Part shown: positions 49,670-61,145 of the stretch, one piece after another
How positions within the stretch are numbered: the stretch's first letter is position 1
Layout: every line of letters begins with the position of its first letter
DNA from: Lineus longissimus
Lineage: Eukaryota; Nemertea; Pilidiophora; Heteronemertea; Lineidae
Assembly: GCF_910592395.1 (NCBI RefSeq)
Contig: NC_088320.1
Location: 6,572,001 to 6,636,000 of the forward strand
Direction of reading: 5' to 3'
DNA length: 64,000 bases
Made by a program: the position numbers and the translations under genes
The notes under the pieces: model-generated
The model's database searches: none
The model's input: only the letters and a program-made list of their open reading frames with translations
What the model was told of the DNA's origin: nothing

Positions 49670-51060
49670 TTATTATATATATATGTTTATTTTCGTACTA
49701 GGTACAATCAGAGGTGCATGGTGTTGAAATATATACAGTGCTGTAACAAGTTTGACAAAATATCGATACAAAATGAGGACATATAATTTAGTTGTACATG
49801 AGGCACTCCAGCGGTAGAATCCCATCAACCGAGGAAGTCACCTAAGATGTACATAAATAGTCTAATATCTCATTGATCTCCTCGGTTGCTAAGAATCCAT
49901 CACCCGAGTCCCTCATGTGAAGCAACTCTTGAATCTGAGTACACAGAAATGACGATGGGATTTTCCATGACTTTGTAAGACACCCTCTCCTTATCAGATC
50001 CATTCTTGGTACTCGGTGCCTTGCACTAATTACAGTCAAGGACTTGCCAACAGACGATGTGCTGCCCGCCAGTACCATCTGTGTGCACATGTTGAGGAGT
50101 GAATTTGAAGATTGAGTAGAATTAGATATAAAGTTAATGAGGCGCTATTCAAGGGTTATCATGATGTCATAATCATCAATGATAGCGGGAATAAGGTTAT
50201 TGTGGGTTCTGGGTGAAATACCGAGAACCCTACGCACACACTTCCTCCACGCAGTGTAAACACGCTGTATTTTGGGGTGAGCCAAATCCAGCACAGGGCT
50301 GCCGTAGAGGGACATACAGAAACTCTTGAATAGACCATATCTCACCACTGCAGAGGCATATTGAAACTGCGCTAGTAATAGATTTGTACGCTTGTACATA
50401 TCCGATATTGTTGTTTCGATTCTCTCTCCCTCCATATTTGGCCCTATAGGAATTCCGAGATGTATTTCATGTAAACTAGGGATCATGTCGATACCATTAA
50501 ACCGGACCACAATGCCTTCAGTATTCCTTAAGCCAAACACCAGCAGTTTAGATTTTCCAGCATTGAACTTGATCTTGTACTCTTTAGAATAGTCATCACA
50601 CAGTTTAAGCATTTGTCGCAGAGCCCAGAGCGACGGGGCAAGAATGATGACGTCATCGGCATACGCAAAAGCTCCAGCAAAAATATGGCCTACATAGCAC
50701 CCTACTTTTGAAGTCTTCAGCTTATCTAGTAGTTCCCCAATGTATAAAGTGAAAAGGATCGGAGATAACACGCCTCCCTGTTTAACTCCATTAGAAACAG
50801 AAAATGAGGGGGAGGTATAATCATCCCACCTAATATTCACTCTTTGAATGGTATACAAATTCGCTAGAAAGCGTGAAATAAGGGGGCACAACCCCTTGCG
50901 TTGCAATATCCTGAATAACTTGATAAAGTTGATACAATCGAATGCCTTGCGTCCAGCATTACAGAATACACTGGGGTATCATTATTGATGTAATATCTTA
51001 TCACCTCTTCCGTATTGCGCCCCCACTCAAATGCGCCTCGTAACCAGTCTCATCTATAGG
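49670..51060 (-). mobile_element. 5'-truncated non-LTR retrotransposon (CR1/L2/Jockey-like)
   Basis: The minus strand encodes the palm and thumb of a non-LTR reverse transcriptase. Visible blocks are YSVMLDA near 50960, VKQGGVLSPILFTLYIGELL, the catalytic FAYADDV at about 50655, and a KSKLLVFG block, followed by the conserved region near the C-terminus. The reading frame is broken twice: by a small deletion near 50945, where the DA.KAFD motif should be, and by an in-frame TAG at 50145-50147 that cuts off the last 100 codons (49842-50144). The 3' untranslated region ends near 49680 with AATAAACATATATATATAAT, typical of these elements. There is no endonuclease domain; the copy is dead by 5' truncation and mutation. 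Confidence 0.85.
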
Positions 51061-51337
51061 TTGAAGAGATGAAAGTAACCGAAATGGATTGTAGATGGCG
51101 CTTTAGTGAAGCGATATGTACAATCACTACTGCCTGTCATGCTGACTGTCTATCCCGACATATCATGATTTTTTTGTACACTGTCTCTGCAGAAAAAAGG
51201 CCACTATACAATATCACATGTGGCCATTGATACGACCGTTTTGCGTGGAAATTCAGTTTTTACAACTTCTGATTTTTGAGAGCATTGTCCCGTTACGTTA
51301 TTTTGCCCCTTACATACTTCGCAGTCAGAAGTATTCA

Positions 51338-51486
51338 GGCCGAGCCCATACGATGACTATAGTCTTTCAACAAAGCCCGCTCGCACCTTGGCGTAAATTC
51401 CTATTGTTCTACTGTTTTAACAAAGGGTTACTAGGGTAAAGTTGATAACATCGACCCCCCACGGAAACAGCGTTCATGGAGGTCGA
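51338..51486 (-). repeat. Dispersed repeat, copy 3 of 3
   Basis: On the minus strand the blocks GGGGGGTCGATGTTATCAAC, CCTTTGTTAAAACAGTAGAA, CAATAGGAATTTACGCC and GGCTTTGTTGAAAGAC follow the same order as the copies at 3.34 and 42.3 kb. Confidence 0.6.
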
Positions 51487-51756
51487 TAGGCATACACCGG
51501 TGAGGGCAAATAAATGTAATGCTGGGTAACAGAGGGAAAAGTCGGGCAATGTCGGATTTTTGTCGGATAAATGAGGAAAAAGTTTGAGAAACAGTTAAGA
51601 AGTCGGAAAAAACCTCCTACTAGTGTTATTAAGGTAGAAATGGACCAATTGTGGGAAAGATGCCTGCCACTCAATATACAAATATTTTCTAACAAAATAA
51701 GAATCGAAATCTAAAAAAAACTCCACACAACAGATTATACTGTAATGATCAATTAT

Positions 51757-53029
51757 AGCTGCGCTTACACCACGAAATATTGGTGGACCAATTGCACTTA
51801 CACCACCACATTGCCGCGACAAATTGGTTCGGCAATCCATTGCCGATACAAATTGCCGAGCGAATTTGTCCCACCAAGCTTGATGGTCCAAATTCGCCCG
51901 GCTTGTTAAAAGCTCGGCTTTGTCGTGGTGTAAGCGCAAATGGATCGGCAATTAGCTAGTTAGATGGTTCGGCTCCAGGCGGCGCTTTCGAAATGGCGCT
52001 TTCTGCCTAGGCTTTCTGCGTTCTGCTTATTGTTTGCGCGCCATCTGTAGCCGGATTTTATAACTAGCTGCAGCGCTGGTGTAAGCGCTTGGTGGATTTT
52101 CGATGGTGCGGCATTGGTTCCCGAACCAAGATTGGTGGTCCATTTTCAGGTGGTGTAAGTGCGGCTTATATCAGTCAGTACCTGTTAATGAATGATGAAG
52201 CCTCATTAACATTTTAAACAGGTATACTAATCTTAACGAGTTTGTTTATTCCACTAACACCTGTTTTTGAACATCCTACCAGAGGTGGAAGGAGGGTTTC
52301 ATATCATTGGAAAGATCATTCCTATGCTCTCAGGATGCGCTTACTATGTTAAAATCGTTTATCAAAGGACAAGTTTACAAGTTTAAGCATGATTTTCCCG
52401 CAGCCTGCTGAGTTTGAGAGATTATAGCAGACGAGTGTATACACAAATTAACCCGAATGTGTGTAATTAATCAAGCAGAAAGGTCACTGTACCAGACTGT
52501 ATCATGATACCATACACAAGTTGACCACCAAGAATGTTATTGACAGTTTAGTTGAGGGGGAGGGGGCTGTGCTGGGTGGACTCCAGCCATTCACAAGCCT
52601 CATACATCAAGGGGTGTGCATATTCATTGAGAAAAGTGGTTGAATTCCACAGCCAAGATGTCAATCAAAGGTCTGCCATCAATGGTCACTTGTTTTAGAC
52701 AAATAGAAACTTTTTCTATCCCAATTAGAAGTTGGGGGTGGGGTGTGTGTTGGACAGTAGGCCTACTCACAATGAAATGCATTTTATGCTCTCAAAAGTG
52801 CTTAAATGGAATACATGTTGCATAAGGATTGCAGTGTGGTATGTATTTAACAATATTAAGCATGTTTATTGAGGTAAAAAAATATTTGGGCTAGTATACC
52901 TGTTTAAAATGTTAATGAGGCTTCATCATTCATTAACAGGTACTGACTGATATAAGCCGCACTTACACCACCTGAAAATGGACCACCAATCTTGGTTCGG
53001 GAACCAATGCCGCACCATCGAAAATCATT
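51757..53029. mobile_element. Nested foldback elements with 'gc(g/a)cttacaccac' ends
   Basis: A unit at 51757-52168 is bounded by inverted copies of GCGCTTACACCAC / GTGGTGTAAGTGCGGC and has internal copies at about 51795 and 51925. Its right part plus flanking DNA (52097-52240, beginning GATTTTCGATGGTGCGGC) is repeated almost perfectly in inverse orientation at 52890-53029, around a 650-bp non-coding spacer. The inverted arms are about 135-140 bp, so the DNA could form a very long hairpin. The flanking part of the arm itself contains GTTAATGA...TCATTAAC. This is a composite of non-autonomous DNA transposons. Confidence 0.8.
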
Positions 53030-53585
53030 TCGAATAATGACCCCAGCTATCAATGCACTATCTGAGATCATAGTACATTGAAACTGGAATGCACTAGATA
53101 GTACACAAACTAGGTCAATCCAGAACGAGGCTGACTTTGGCCTATTTTGTATAAGTTTTTACCCAGGTTCTACACAGGAAATTAGGAGGCGTAATAAGGA
53201 CCTACAGCGAGTTATTAATTTCTATGGTTAAAAGCGCTCGATGTTAACTTTTGCCATTAAATTTAAACCAAGTTGTCCTTGGTTGCGACACCTAAAGGAG
53301 GTGGCTTCACGTATTTTCTTTCACAGTCATCGATATCAAGCAACTTCTTATGAAATCTGCTTCTGGTCCGATCAGCACGTGTAGGTCCCTAGTCGTTAGG
53401 CATATTAACAAGATTAGTGACGACTGTAATATTGGAACACCTGGGTATCATTTGCATAAGTCTGGTCACAATCACCATAATTTACATACGATACATGTCA
53501 ATTAATGTATTCATTGAAATTTGTCAAATGACTATAATTATGTCTCGTTATCATTAACAGGTGTGGAAACTAATTACGAGATTCC

Positions 53586-53664
53586 TTATAAACCCTCCTC
53601 TCCTCGTCAACGTCACTAGCATTTCGGAACCAGAAAGAGCATAGTCCACTTCGTCTACTCTCAG
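53586..53664 (+). promoter_or_regulatory. TATA box and non-coding first exon of gene A
   Basis: TTATAAACC at 53586 lies about 30 bases before a pyrimidine-flanked candidate start near 53617. A short exon would end at a consensus donor, CTCTCAG|GTAGGT, at 53664. The next exon (54467) begins 13 bases before the ATG, so the first exon would be untranslated. Start site and exon are inferred. Confidence 0.55.
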
Positions 53665-54479
53665 GTAGGTTTAATCAAATTCGTAACCTTTTAGCAGCGC
53701 CACACGGGCTGAACCCTGTCGATTTCGGTGAATTTTCAGGCGCACGGGCGGTTTACTGCCCAGGTTTAATAAAATAGTGTCCCTTCTCCTAAACTGGCTG
53801 CTGACCGAGGTCAAGAACGCCAGTCTCCGATCCGCAAGCTTTGATCATTCAATTTGATCATTCAATTCCTCTTGTCCTTTGCATCATGAGAATAGGCTCG
53901 TCCCGGCCTGCAAGTCTCAAAGTTAAGGTTGTAGTTTTTTCGTCATACAGCTCCGTCTCTCTCCGGACACTTGGCCTTTTCTCTCAGAGCTAAATTCTCT
54001 CCAATTGCTACAGAACATTTTAGCGAAATGGGTTTAGAGGTGAAAATGCTGGAAGAGATCACAAGGACCTGGTTACTTTTCACAACTTAACGCATTAACT
54101 GTTGATACCGTGCGTCATTCCACCAGAATGATAAATCATTGACAAAATATTTGGCGTACCGTATGTATACATGTTTTCAAGCCAGGGTAACATATTTCGC
54201 AGTTGGCCCATCTCGGTAGAGTAACAAGAGAAATAAAGTTTACGATGGAACCTTAACATTGTAACACTAGCTATTCGAGGTATATGTCTAGTGATTTCGA
54301 GAGTTAATTAGGCCTATCTTTCAATACGAGCCCAAATAAATTTCGAAACGACTAAAGGCAAGGCTAAAGCGGTAAAAGACTTCCTCATAGACCTGGTACC
54401 CACATCGCACCTCTCCAAATACAATAAACACGGTTGACTCACTTTATCTTTTTATTTTATTGCCAGGCAAGAACTCATC

Positions 54480-57400
54480 ATGAATCGCTTTGCATTGTCT
54501 GCCTTCCTGGCAATTGTCCTGATGGGTAGCCTGGGTAAGTCACATAGAATTTCCGATTTAACTTCAAGAAATCGCTTTACCTATAGGCCGGAGTTATATC
54601 GGATTCACTTTGTCATTTGTCATGTTTGGCTAGTCACAAGTTCACTGATTAGACTTGAAAACACAAGAATGGGGTGAAAAGTGACATCGCGAATCATATG
54701 TAGCTCGCACTTAGAATGACTTGTTCGTGAAAATGAAAGTGAACAGTGACGCGTAACATGTGAAAACGTGAACTCTATATGCATGTGGCCTAAAGGTGCT
54801 GTTCAGTAAGAAAAACGTTCGTTGATTTAACGTTGCTCGCCTTCCTGTATCTAAGCGATATCAGTACCACTATCCGCCAGGTTAAAGGCCATATATCAAG
54901 GTTTGAAAACATGCTTGATACTCATGAAATATGTTGAGGGTTAAAAAACAAGATCCCAGACATTAAAAAAATTCTAATAATAAAGTCATTATTTAGTTAT
55001 TTCAATTTTCAATTTTAAACTATTTGAATTTCCCACCACACACAACTTTAGATTAGTTCCACATGTGGCCGCTAGGGATTTTTTGATGACGTAGATCAGG
55101 TCAGTCAGAACAAAGCAAGATGGCTTCCGCATACAGTTCAGAGAGTGAGAGCAGTGAATTTGAGGATGTTTTGGTCGATACAGAAGGATATTTGAACGTT
55201 GAGCCGTACATGTTCGAGCCATTAATATCACTAGATCATAATGAGAGTGATCATTCGGACGAAAGTGATTAGAATTTGTGGTTAATCAATTTGCATGGCA
55301 GACCTGCCGATATAGCAAAGAAGACATTGATAGACGGTTGCAGATGCATAACATGTATGATTTTTGAACAGACTAATGTTGCACAATATTGTTTCGCCTC
55401 GTCAGTGTTGTATCGCCAGTTATGTCATGACGCTGAACTACTATTGAAAAGTGACGGTATTATGCACAATCATCTTGACGTGACGATATAATGCCGTGCA
55501 ACGTTAGATAGGCCTAGATGTCAGATGACAATAATCTGTCATTGACAGTGGCTGTCACTGACACTGACCTGTGTCGCTCTCACCTTGCTATGGCTGGAAC
55601 ACAAGAAGACACTATGCGGTATCACAGGCCCCAATAGGGCCTACACATTATGTATAACAACCGACCTCAGCAGCCTCGGGCATTAAATGCAATTGACATG
55701 GTTGGAACAGCTGTTTTTAACAAGTGGCATTTAATATTCAGTTGGATGCTGATATCCGGCTTCATGTGATAATCCGTATCGATAAAGTGATCACTGCAAA
55801 GTTTGGCCGAAGGCCCAGGCTTCCAACACTCCAAACGTTTGCACTTCCGAATCCACAGCTTCCTCCTCTCTCGTTCAACTGGCTTTGGAAATTCATGAAA
55901 ATGGGTCCCATCCGTCATTCGATTGTTCTTTGTGCTATCCTTGACACAATTCGGAGCCACACAATACACCATAGTGAATGAAACACATTACTTCCAGGTG
56001 TGCATAATTAATTAAGGCCCTCCTGCTTTTATGATTTCATGACATGTACAGATAACCTGATCTACATCACAATTTTTGCTGAACCCGCCGCCTGGCTCTA
56101 ACAAGCCAGTTGCTAGCCTGATTAGGTAATCAAGTTGTCAAACACATAATTGGCTATATCTTCAAAATGGATGGAGCTAATTGCATTTGGTTTTCTGTAT
56201 TGTATAAAGTGTTAGGTACACTTTTGAAATCGTCTTACAGCAGAAAATGGCAAAAAACCTTGATATATGGCCTTTAAAGGAAACTGCCCGGGAAAAAAAG
56301 GGGAGTTTTGCACGGCCCGGTCAAAACCCTAGGCGGGAATAAGGTTTCATTGATAAATATAAGGAGTTTCAAGGCCCCCAAATCACTTGTAAGGTTCAAT
56401 AGATACTGGCCTTTCATTGGTTTACCGTTTGCGTATCATTTACATACTCTAATCTTGAAAAATATGACAATATTTACGATCACGTTATTGATTTTTGCAA
56501 CATTTTCGGTAACGCGCCCCTTGCGGATCTGTAAGGTACCATTCGGATGCTTGAAAAATGCCTCGTCTCGTCGATTCGCTCGCGGATAAACGCATCAGGT
56601 TGACTGCAGCAACTTTTAATTGTTGGAGACAGAGAAGGAAGGAATATGATTATCAGTTTGATGAAAACTTTGCATAGTTTCTTCTTGGGACTCGAAATCC
56701 ATACTACTATTCTCTCCATTTTCCATTTTCTCCTCTCTCTAACTCACTACTATCGCTATTGACTGCGTAACATACACTAACATTCTTTCGCTATCATTAA
56801 TAACTTCATTTACAAGAACACTGGCCTCTTTGTAGGCGATTATGTAACCCATAGTGGAAACACCTGACAGCGCCGCCCGGCATGATCCACGTGCTACTGG
56901 CATATTTATAACTCGTAGTAAATAAGGTTGTAAAAATATGCAAATGAGATGCCGTATATGGAAACCATGACGTCACTAAGCAGTTCTTATTTCTGCTACG
57001 GGTGGCGCTGTTGCTTGCTTCTGGAGGCGCTATTCAACCTCTTTCCGCGAGTTTGCTGTTTCATGATGTCGCGTACTCCGTACACGGGCGGACAATTCGG
57101 ACGAGATATGTACGCAGCCGAATATAGTTTTTAGTCATTCCCGATATTACCTAATTCCCTTTTGGTCTTTAATGCCTTTTTCCTCCTGCAGTCTCCGCCA
57201 GCTGGCCACCAGAGCCCAAAGATATCAGTTCCAGTAATTGTCAAAAAGAAATATGTTCGGATGTGAGTTTCGCGACCAAACTGGTCTGCAAGGGATTTTG
57301 CCTTGGACGCAAACGCTTCTGGCAGTAAGTACTGCACTCGATCCGTTGACTTTTACCTGGCCCATACAAAACGGGGAGGTTAAGAGAACACAATGTATTT

Positions 57401-58889
57401 TTTCGTGATCATTATTTTGTAATTTGAGTCGTGGTGGATGATTTCTAATATAGCTACTGTTGACTAGCATTGGTGCGGACAACTTTGCTGTGTACTTAGT
57501 TTCACCAACTTAATGTCACTTACGGAATTACTACGAATTCGAAACAATGGCAAAAGCAGAAATGACGTCATTATCATCATTGAACAATTCAGTGTTGATA
57601 TCACAAATAGTCTATCCAACATTTTGAATAGCTGGATATCTTCGTTGACAAAATGGCGTCATTCTGACGTCATTACCGTTGGCGGCGCGCGCATACTCGT
57701 ATCTCAATAGAGGCAATGGTGTGACGTAACAATATCAACGTCGCACGATCGTTGTTGGTTTCAATTTGTATACGAGCACTTTTCCCCCCTATCTTGAGAC
57801 TTGCACGATATTTTAGAAGAAAATTTTGTCACGAAAACAGCTGTACATAGAGAGACATCTCAACTGGAGGACGGTTTATCGCAACTTTTCTCAATGAAAA
57901 CCATCTGTTTGAAGAGATATGAGAGTGCGCGCGCATGATATTTACAAATTCGCCGAGAGGTCATCAGATATCCATCTAAAACATTGTACGACCATGCGCA
58001 TAATATCTAGCTATGACCTGAATATTCAGCACGGTTCTTAGATCAGTGTTACTAGAGTTATCATATGCAATGCACCTATTAATATATGATAGTTTAAGAC
58101 ATTTGGAATTATTGTCTCACCTAATATCCATCGTTTGCAGGAAATGCGGCAATAATGGCTCCAAGGGCAAGGGCAGCAAGATTTGCAATCCTGTTCTCGC
58201 ATACGCTGTTGAGAAGGCCGGCAAGGGCAAGTATTGCATTTCGAACAATATCCCCTAAGTATACCCCCCTAAAGTAGGTAATCCACCATTGCCAAATGGT
58301 CTCGATGGAGTTGCGATTAAGTTTGGTCAGTCTGATTTCTAGTCACTATAACAGTCGACGGGAGGAAGGGGGGGGGGACGAGATAAAATATCCTGATTTC
58401 TATCTGTATGGCTGATGGTCAGGAAAGAAATCCCCTTCGGTTGATGACTAGACGGAAAATAAACAAGAAAGTATCTTATCCCTATTCAAGTCCGTCGTTA
58501 TCAATCAAGTCAGAAACACCACCGTATATCGCACGCATGAATGAATGCTACTGCGCCCGAACCCATTCACTAAAAGCTCTTGCTTGGGGATGTCGCAAGT
58601 GATGTGCAGTCCAAGGAATTTGCATTCAGCGGAAACCTATCCCAAACGTAGCCCGAACAATAATGAAAAACAAAATCAATTTACAATTCAGAAAACGACC
58701 ACATTTATTAGAAGCACGCCCCGCCCCTTTTCTACTTCAGATCATGCTTTTTGAGAAGTTTGGATGCTCAGGTTAGGTGGTATGAATTTGTGTATTGAGG
58801 AAAAGAAACGTAACGCATTCTCTGTAACTTCAGGTTTGATAAAGGTCACCGATAAGGCCGTCGCCGCCATCGTCAAGTACGCCGGATAG
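54480..58889 (+). CDS. Gene A: small secreted cationic six-cysteine protein (unknown family)
   Basis: Four coding exons (54480-54534, 57192-57324, 58141-58226, 58834-58889) join in phases 1, 2 and 1 and give 109 residues. Residues 1-18 are a signal peptide (MNRFALSAFLAIVLMGSL). The mature part has six cysteines at 35, 40, 51, 55, 65 and 78 (spacing 4, 10, 3, 9, 12), a basic LGRKRFWQKCG core, a Gly/Lys stretch and a helical tail (GLIKVTDKAVAAIVKYAG). Net charge is about +10. The third intron uses a GC donor (AAGG|GCAAGT) and a TTCAG acceptor. Reading through that intron instead would end at a stop at 58258 with one more cysteine. Gene B is a convergent paralogue with the same exon pattern, which confirms the model. 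I do not recognise the family. Cationic, cysteine-rich and amphipathic features suggest a defence peptide or toxin-like protein. Confidence 0.82.
54605..54785. mobile_element. MITE, 'TTCACGTT-TCAC' family, copy 2, in gene A intron
   Basis: This copy shares CACTTTGTCATTTGTCATG, AATGACTTGTTCGT, GTGAACAGTGACGCG and CATGTGAAAACGTGAACTCT with the copy at 35.95-36.11 kb. It lies in the intron after the signal-peptide exon of gene A. Confidence 0.72.
55120..55491 (+). pseudogene. P2X7 intracellular-domain-like transposon protein, broken
   Basis: From ATG 55120 the frame encodes an acidic N-terminus (SSESESSEFEDVLVDTEGY) and VEPYMFEPL, a motif common at the start of invertebrate P2X7-C-terminal-domain proteins. 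A TAG at 55270-55272 stops it after 50 residues. The same frame then continues to 55491 with GCRCITCMIF and a later YCF, a degenerate version of the zinc-binding Cys cluster of that domain. It belongs to the surrounding transposon and is dead. Confidence 0.55.
55667..55972 (-). CDS. THAP-domain fragment of a transposase
   Basis: The frame starts at ATG 55972 and gives 101 residues. It has a complete THAP C2CH zinc-finger pattern: CVAPNC at residues 4-9, CSDHF, the conserved Trp (KLWIRKC), and the closing LLKTAVPTM (AVP box). THAP domains bind DNA and form the N-terminus of Kolobok and P-element transposases. The frame stops soon after the domain with no catalytic region, so this is a remnant of the enclosing transposon; a host-used THAP gene is less likely. 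Confidence 0.75.
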   Translation of the reverse strand: MVYCVAPNCVKDSTKNNRMTDGTHFHEFPKPVERERRKLWIRKCKRLECWKPGPSAKLCSDHFIDTDYHMKPDISIQLNIKCHLLKTAVPTMSIAFNARGC

Positions 58890-59043
58890 ATAACGACGCC
58901 ACGTATTGAAAGCCATGCATACTTCCGAAAACACGAACTGGTGAAATCTAGAAAAGATGCATCGAAATGGGAACCTTTGTTTGAAATATTCAACGCTCCA
59001 AATTTAACTGTAACGTATTGTCTGTAGCCTTATGGTGACTGGA

Positions 59044-59049
59044 TAATAA
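59044..59049 (+). terminator. AATAAA polyadenylation signal of gene A
   Basis: AATAAA lies about 155 bases after the gene A stop codon and is followed by a T-rich stretch (TTGTTTTTGTTGTGG), as expected of a cleavage region. Confidence 0.65.
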
Positions 59050-60159
59050 AACGAACTTTCCATTATACATTGTTTTTGTTGTGGTTGCATTCGTCTGGCG
59101 CCAGCATTTGTATATCGCTTTGGTAATGCAAGGACCCGTACATCGGGATAGCCTATGGTCTCACCAGCCAGTACAGACAAGGTTCACTTTGTCCCCCCCC
59201 CGCCCAAAAAAACCACTAGTTCTTGAGAAGCCGGCCGTTTCTATCGATATAAAGGGGCCTATCGTGTTACAAAAACGATTTACTTTAACGTTGGGATCTT
59301 AGTTTCCATGTACAGGAGGATGCTTTGGCGATTTTATGAGGCCATCTGGTGTGAACTTGGGACCGGGTCACTGACCTAAATTGGCAGTCATACTGTTGTA
59401 CTGTACCCCTAGTTATATGGCACGCCTTTACCTGCCGGCTACGGAGGAATTCCTTTATGACCGAATGGTTGGCGCGTTGTCTCCAGGCTAGAAGTTCTTT
59501 CAGGCGAAAATAAAAATTTCTTCATCGAGTCTTTGACCAGACTACTTCAGCATTACAGCAGGAACTTTTTTCTCTCCAATTTTTGATCGTTTGCAAGATC
59601 TGAGGTGATCAAAGGTGGCACCACTTATTGGTTTCATATCACATTTAATCCATCCAAATTGTTCTAAAATGCGTTGCTGAGTCTCTACGAACCTAAATAT
59701 GTGTAGGGTGTGGCAGTCATAACTGATACCTCGCCAACACATTCAACCTGCCGGCCGTGTCTGGCGAGAGTTGCGCGACAGTGAATTCCTGTAGTCAAAT
59801 TTGATCGATGAAAAGCCGCAACACCCCTGATTTTTTTTGATTTGGGATTTAAGAAGATTATTCCCCTGGCTATCACATGGTTGTTGCCTTATACGAAGAA
59901 ATAAATATTATTTCACCAGACGAACTATGACCAGACGAACTTGACACACATCAGGCCTATTTTGGACCAATTTCACATCATTTCAAGGATCCGTGTGGTA
60001 CAAAAGGTGGCGCTACCTATTGGCAACTATCAGATAAAGTGCTCTAAACGTCTCCCCTGGGTCTCTAGCTGCGTATTGGAATTCCCTACAAAGACGGCTG
60101 CAATGCAGGATCCGTTGGGTATATTTCATATAAGATTTGCCTTCACGTCTATATACTAA

Positions 60160-60290
60160 GTAACCTCTCTCAGCGGACACTTCTCTATTAAGGCCAACAT
60201 TCCTAATTAAGACACAATTTTTGGTCTCAATTTGTTTGTTTCCATCCAATTTGACCTCCCTAATCAGGACACCTCTCTTAACTCTTTACG
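60160..60290 (+). repeat. Dispersed repeat shared with 8.3-8.5 kb
   Basis: The blocks CTCTCAGCGGACACTTCTC, TATTAAGG, ATTTTTGGTCTCAATTTG and CCAATTTGACCTCCCTAAT match, in order, the minus-strand reading of 8325-8470. Confidence 0.6.
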
Positions 60291-60549
60291 CCGTAGCACG
60301 ATTTTTGTCGCGGTCGCGTGCAATGCGGAAAAAAAACTGAATAAAGCCATTTTCAACCAAAATATTTAACATGTAATATTGCTCCGGATGACACCTGGTG
60401 ATCCTCGGGAGACAGTTGTCTTCAGACCTCAGGGATCGCCCGGGGTCGAAGGATGGGAGGTGCTCAGACATGTAAGCAGGGGCGAGTCCGTTTCTTCTTT
60501 TGTATAATATGAGTAGCATTATCCTGACGTACCCTAGATCCTTGACCAA
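60286..60549 (-). pseudogene. Reverse transcriptase C-terminal fragment (non-LTR)
   Basis: The minus-strand frame contains LYKRRNGLAPAYMSEHLPSF followed by a GRSLRSEDN block. This matches the conserved 'NGLAP.Y....SLRS' region after the thumb of Jockey/CR1-type reverse transcriptases. It is a short isolated fragment from a different family from the 50-kb copy, with no catalytic part left. Confidence 0.6.
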
Positions 60550-60944
60550 CCATTATCCTTTTGGTATCAATTTCTTTTGGCTGAACAGTCGAATTCCGCA
60601 TGAATATCCGAAATCAGTTTGTCCATCAATAGATCGATCACCCGATTTATCGATTAGAATTGTCTCCATATCACGTTCCCTGGTTCAACCAATGGGAAAG
60701 TCCAATGGGCCAACAAATATCCATTTTTGCGTTTGGCGCGTCACAAGGTCACAAGCCATTCCGGAAGAAGAAAAAAGACACCTGCAAACCATCTAGTTAT
60801 TCAGAAACCGAACATTAGGCTTCTACTGTATTTTCGTATAGTTCTATAATGTCAAGGTACGGTAATACTGATTGAAATATTGTAAAAGTTATAGTTTTGG
60901 GTTGATAGTCCGATATCGAAGTTACACTTTAAACCCGGTCTGTC

Positions 60945-61145
60945 CTTAAACCTGTCCAGATGAGCTGCTCAACCAGCGCCACAATCTGGGCATTTCTGAC
61001 CAGTACCCATTTGTACACGTGGGTGAAGAGAGAGGCAAGTAAGACAATGATACCTGCATACAGTCACATGCCGACAGTGGGGATCGAACCAAGAATCTCC
61101 TTATCGCTCGTCTAGAGTCCCAGATACCACACGTTCCTTTCAACG
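60945..61145 (-). repeat. tRNA-derived SINE-like element
   Basis: On the minus strand the segment carries a B-box-like TTGGTTCGATCCCCACTG and, downstream, CACCCACGTGTACAAATGGG followed by TACTGG. That combination is common in SINEs of molluscs, echinoderms and amphioxus. I could not fold a complete tRNA. Confidence 0.5.

Larger units (their letters stand above)
54882..56277. mobile_element. Kolobok-like DNA transposon with TTAA target duplication, decayed
   Basis: The element is bounded by TTAA followed by AGGCCATATATCAAGGTTT at 54882-54904 and by its exact reverse complement ending in TTAA at 56255-56277. Inside are a P2X7-type domain frame (plus, with one stop) and a THAP-domain frame (minus), pointing toward each other. 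TTAA target duplication plus a THAP domain is the signature of the Kolobok superfamily. The transposase catalytic region is missing, so this 1.4-kb copy is internally deleted and non-autonomous. It lies in the second coding intron of gene A. Confidence 0.78.

Noticed and set aside
58227-58258. Gene A ending at the stop at 58258 with a seventh cysteine
   Set aside because: The homologous intron in gene B and the conserved tail exon in both genes favour splicing at the GC donor; the read-through form may exist only as a minor isoform.
60945-61145. A tRNA gene
   Set aside because: A B-box is present but there is no full cloverleaf or A-box, and the downstream tail is SINE-like.
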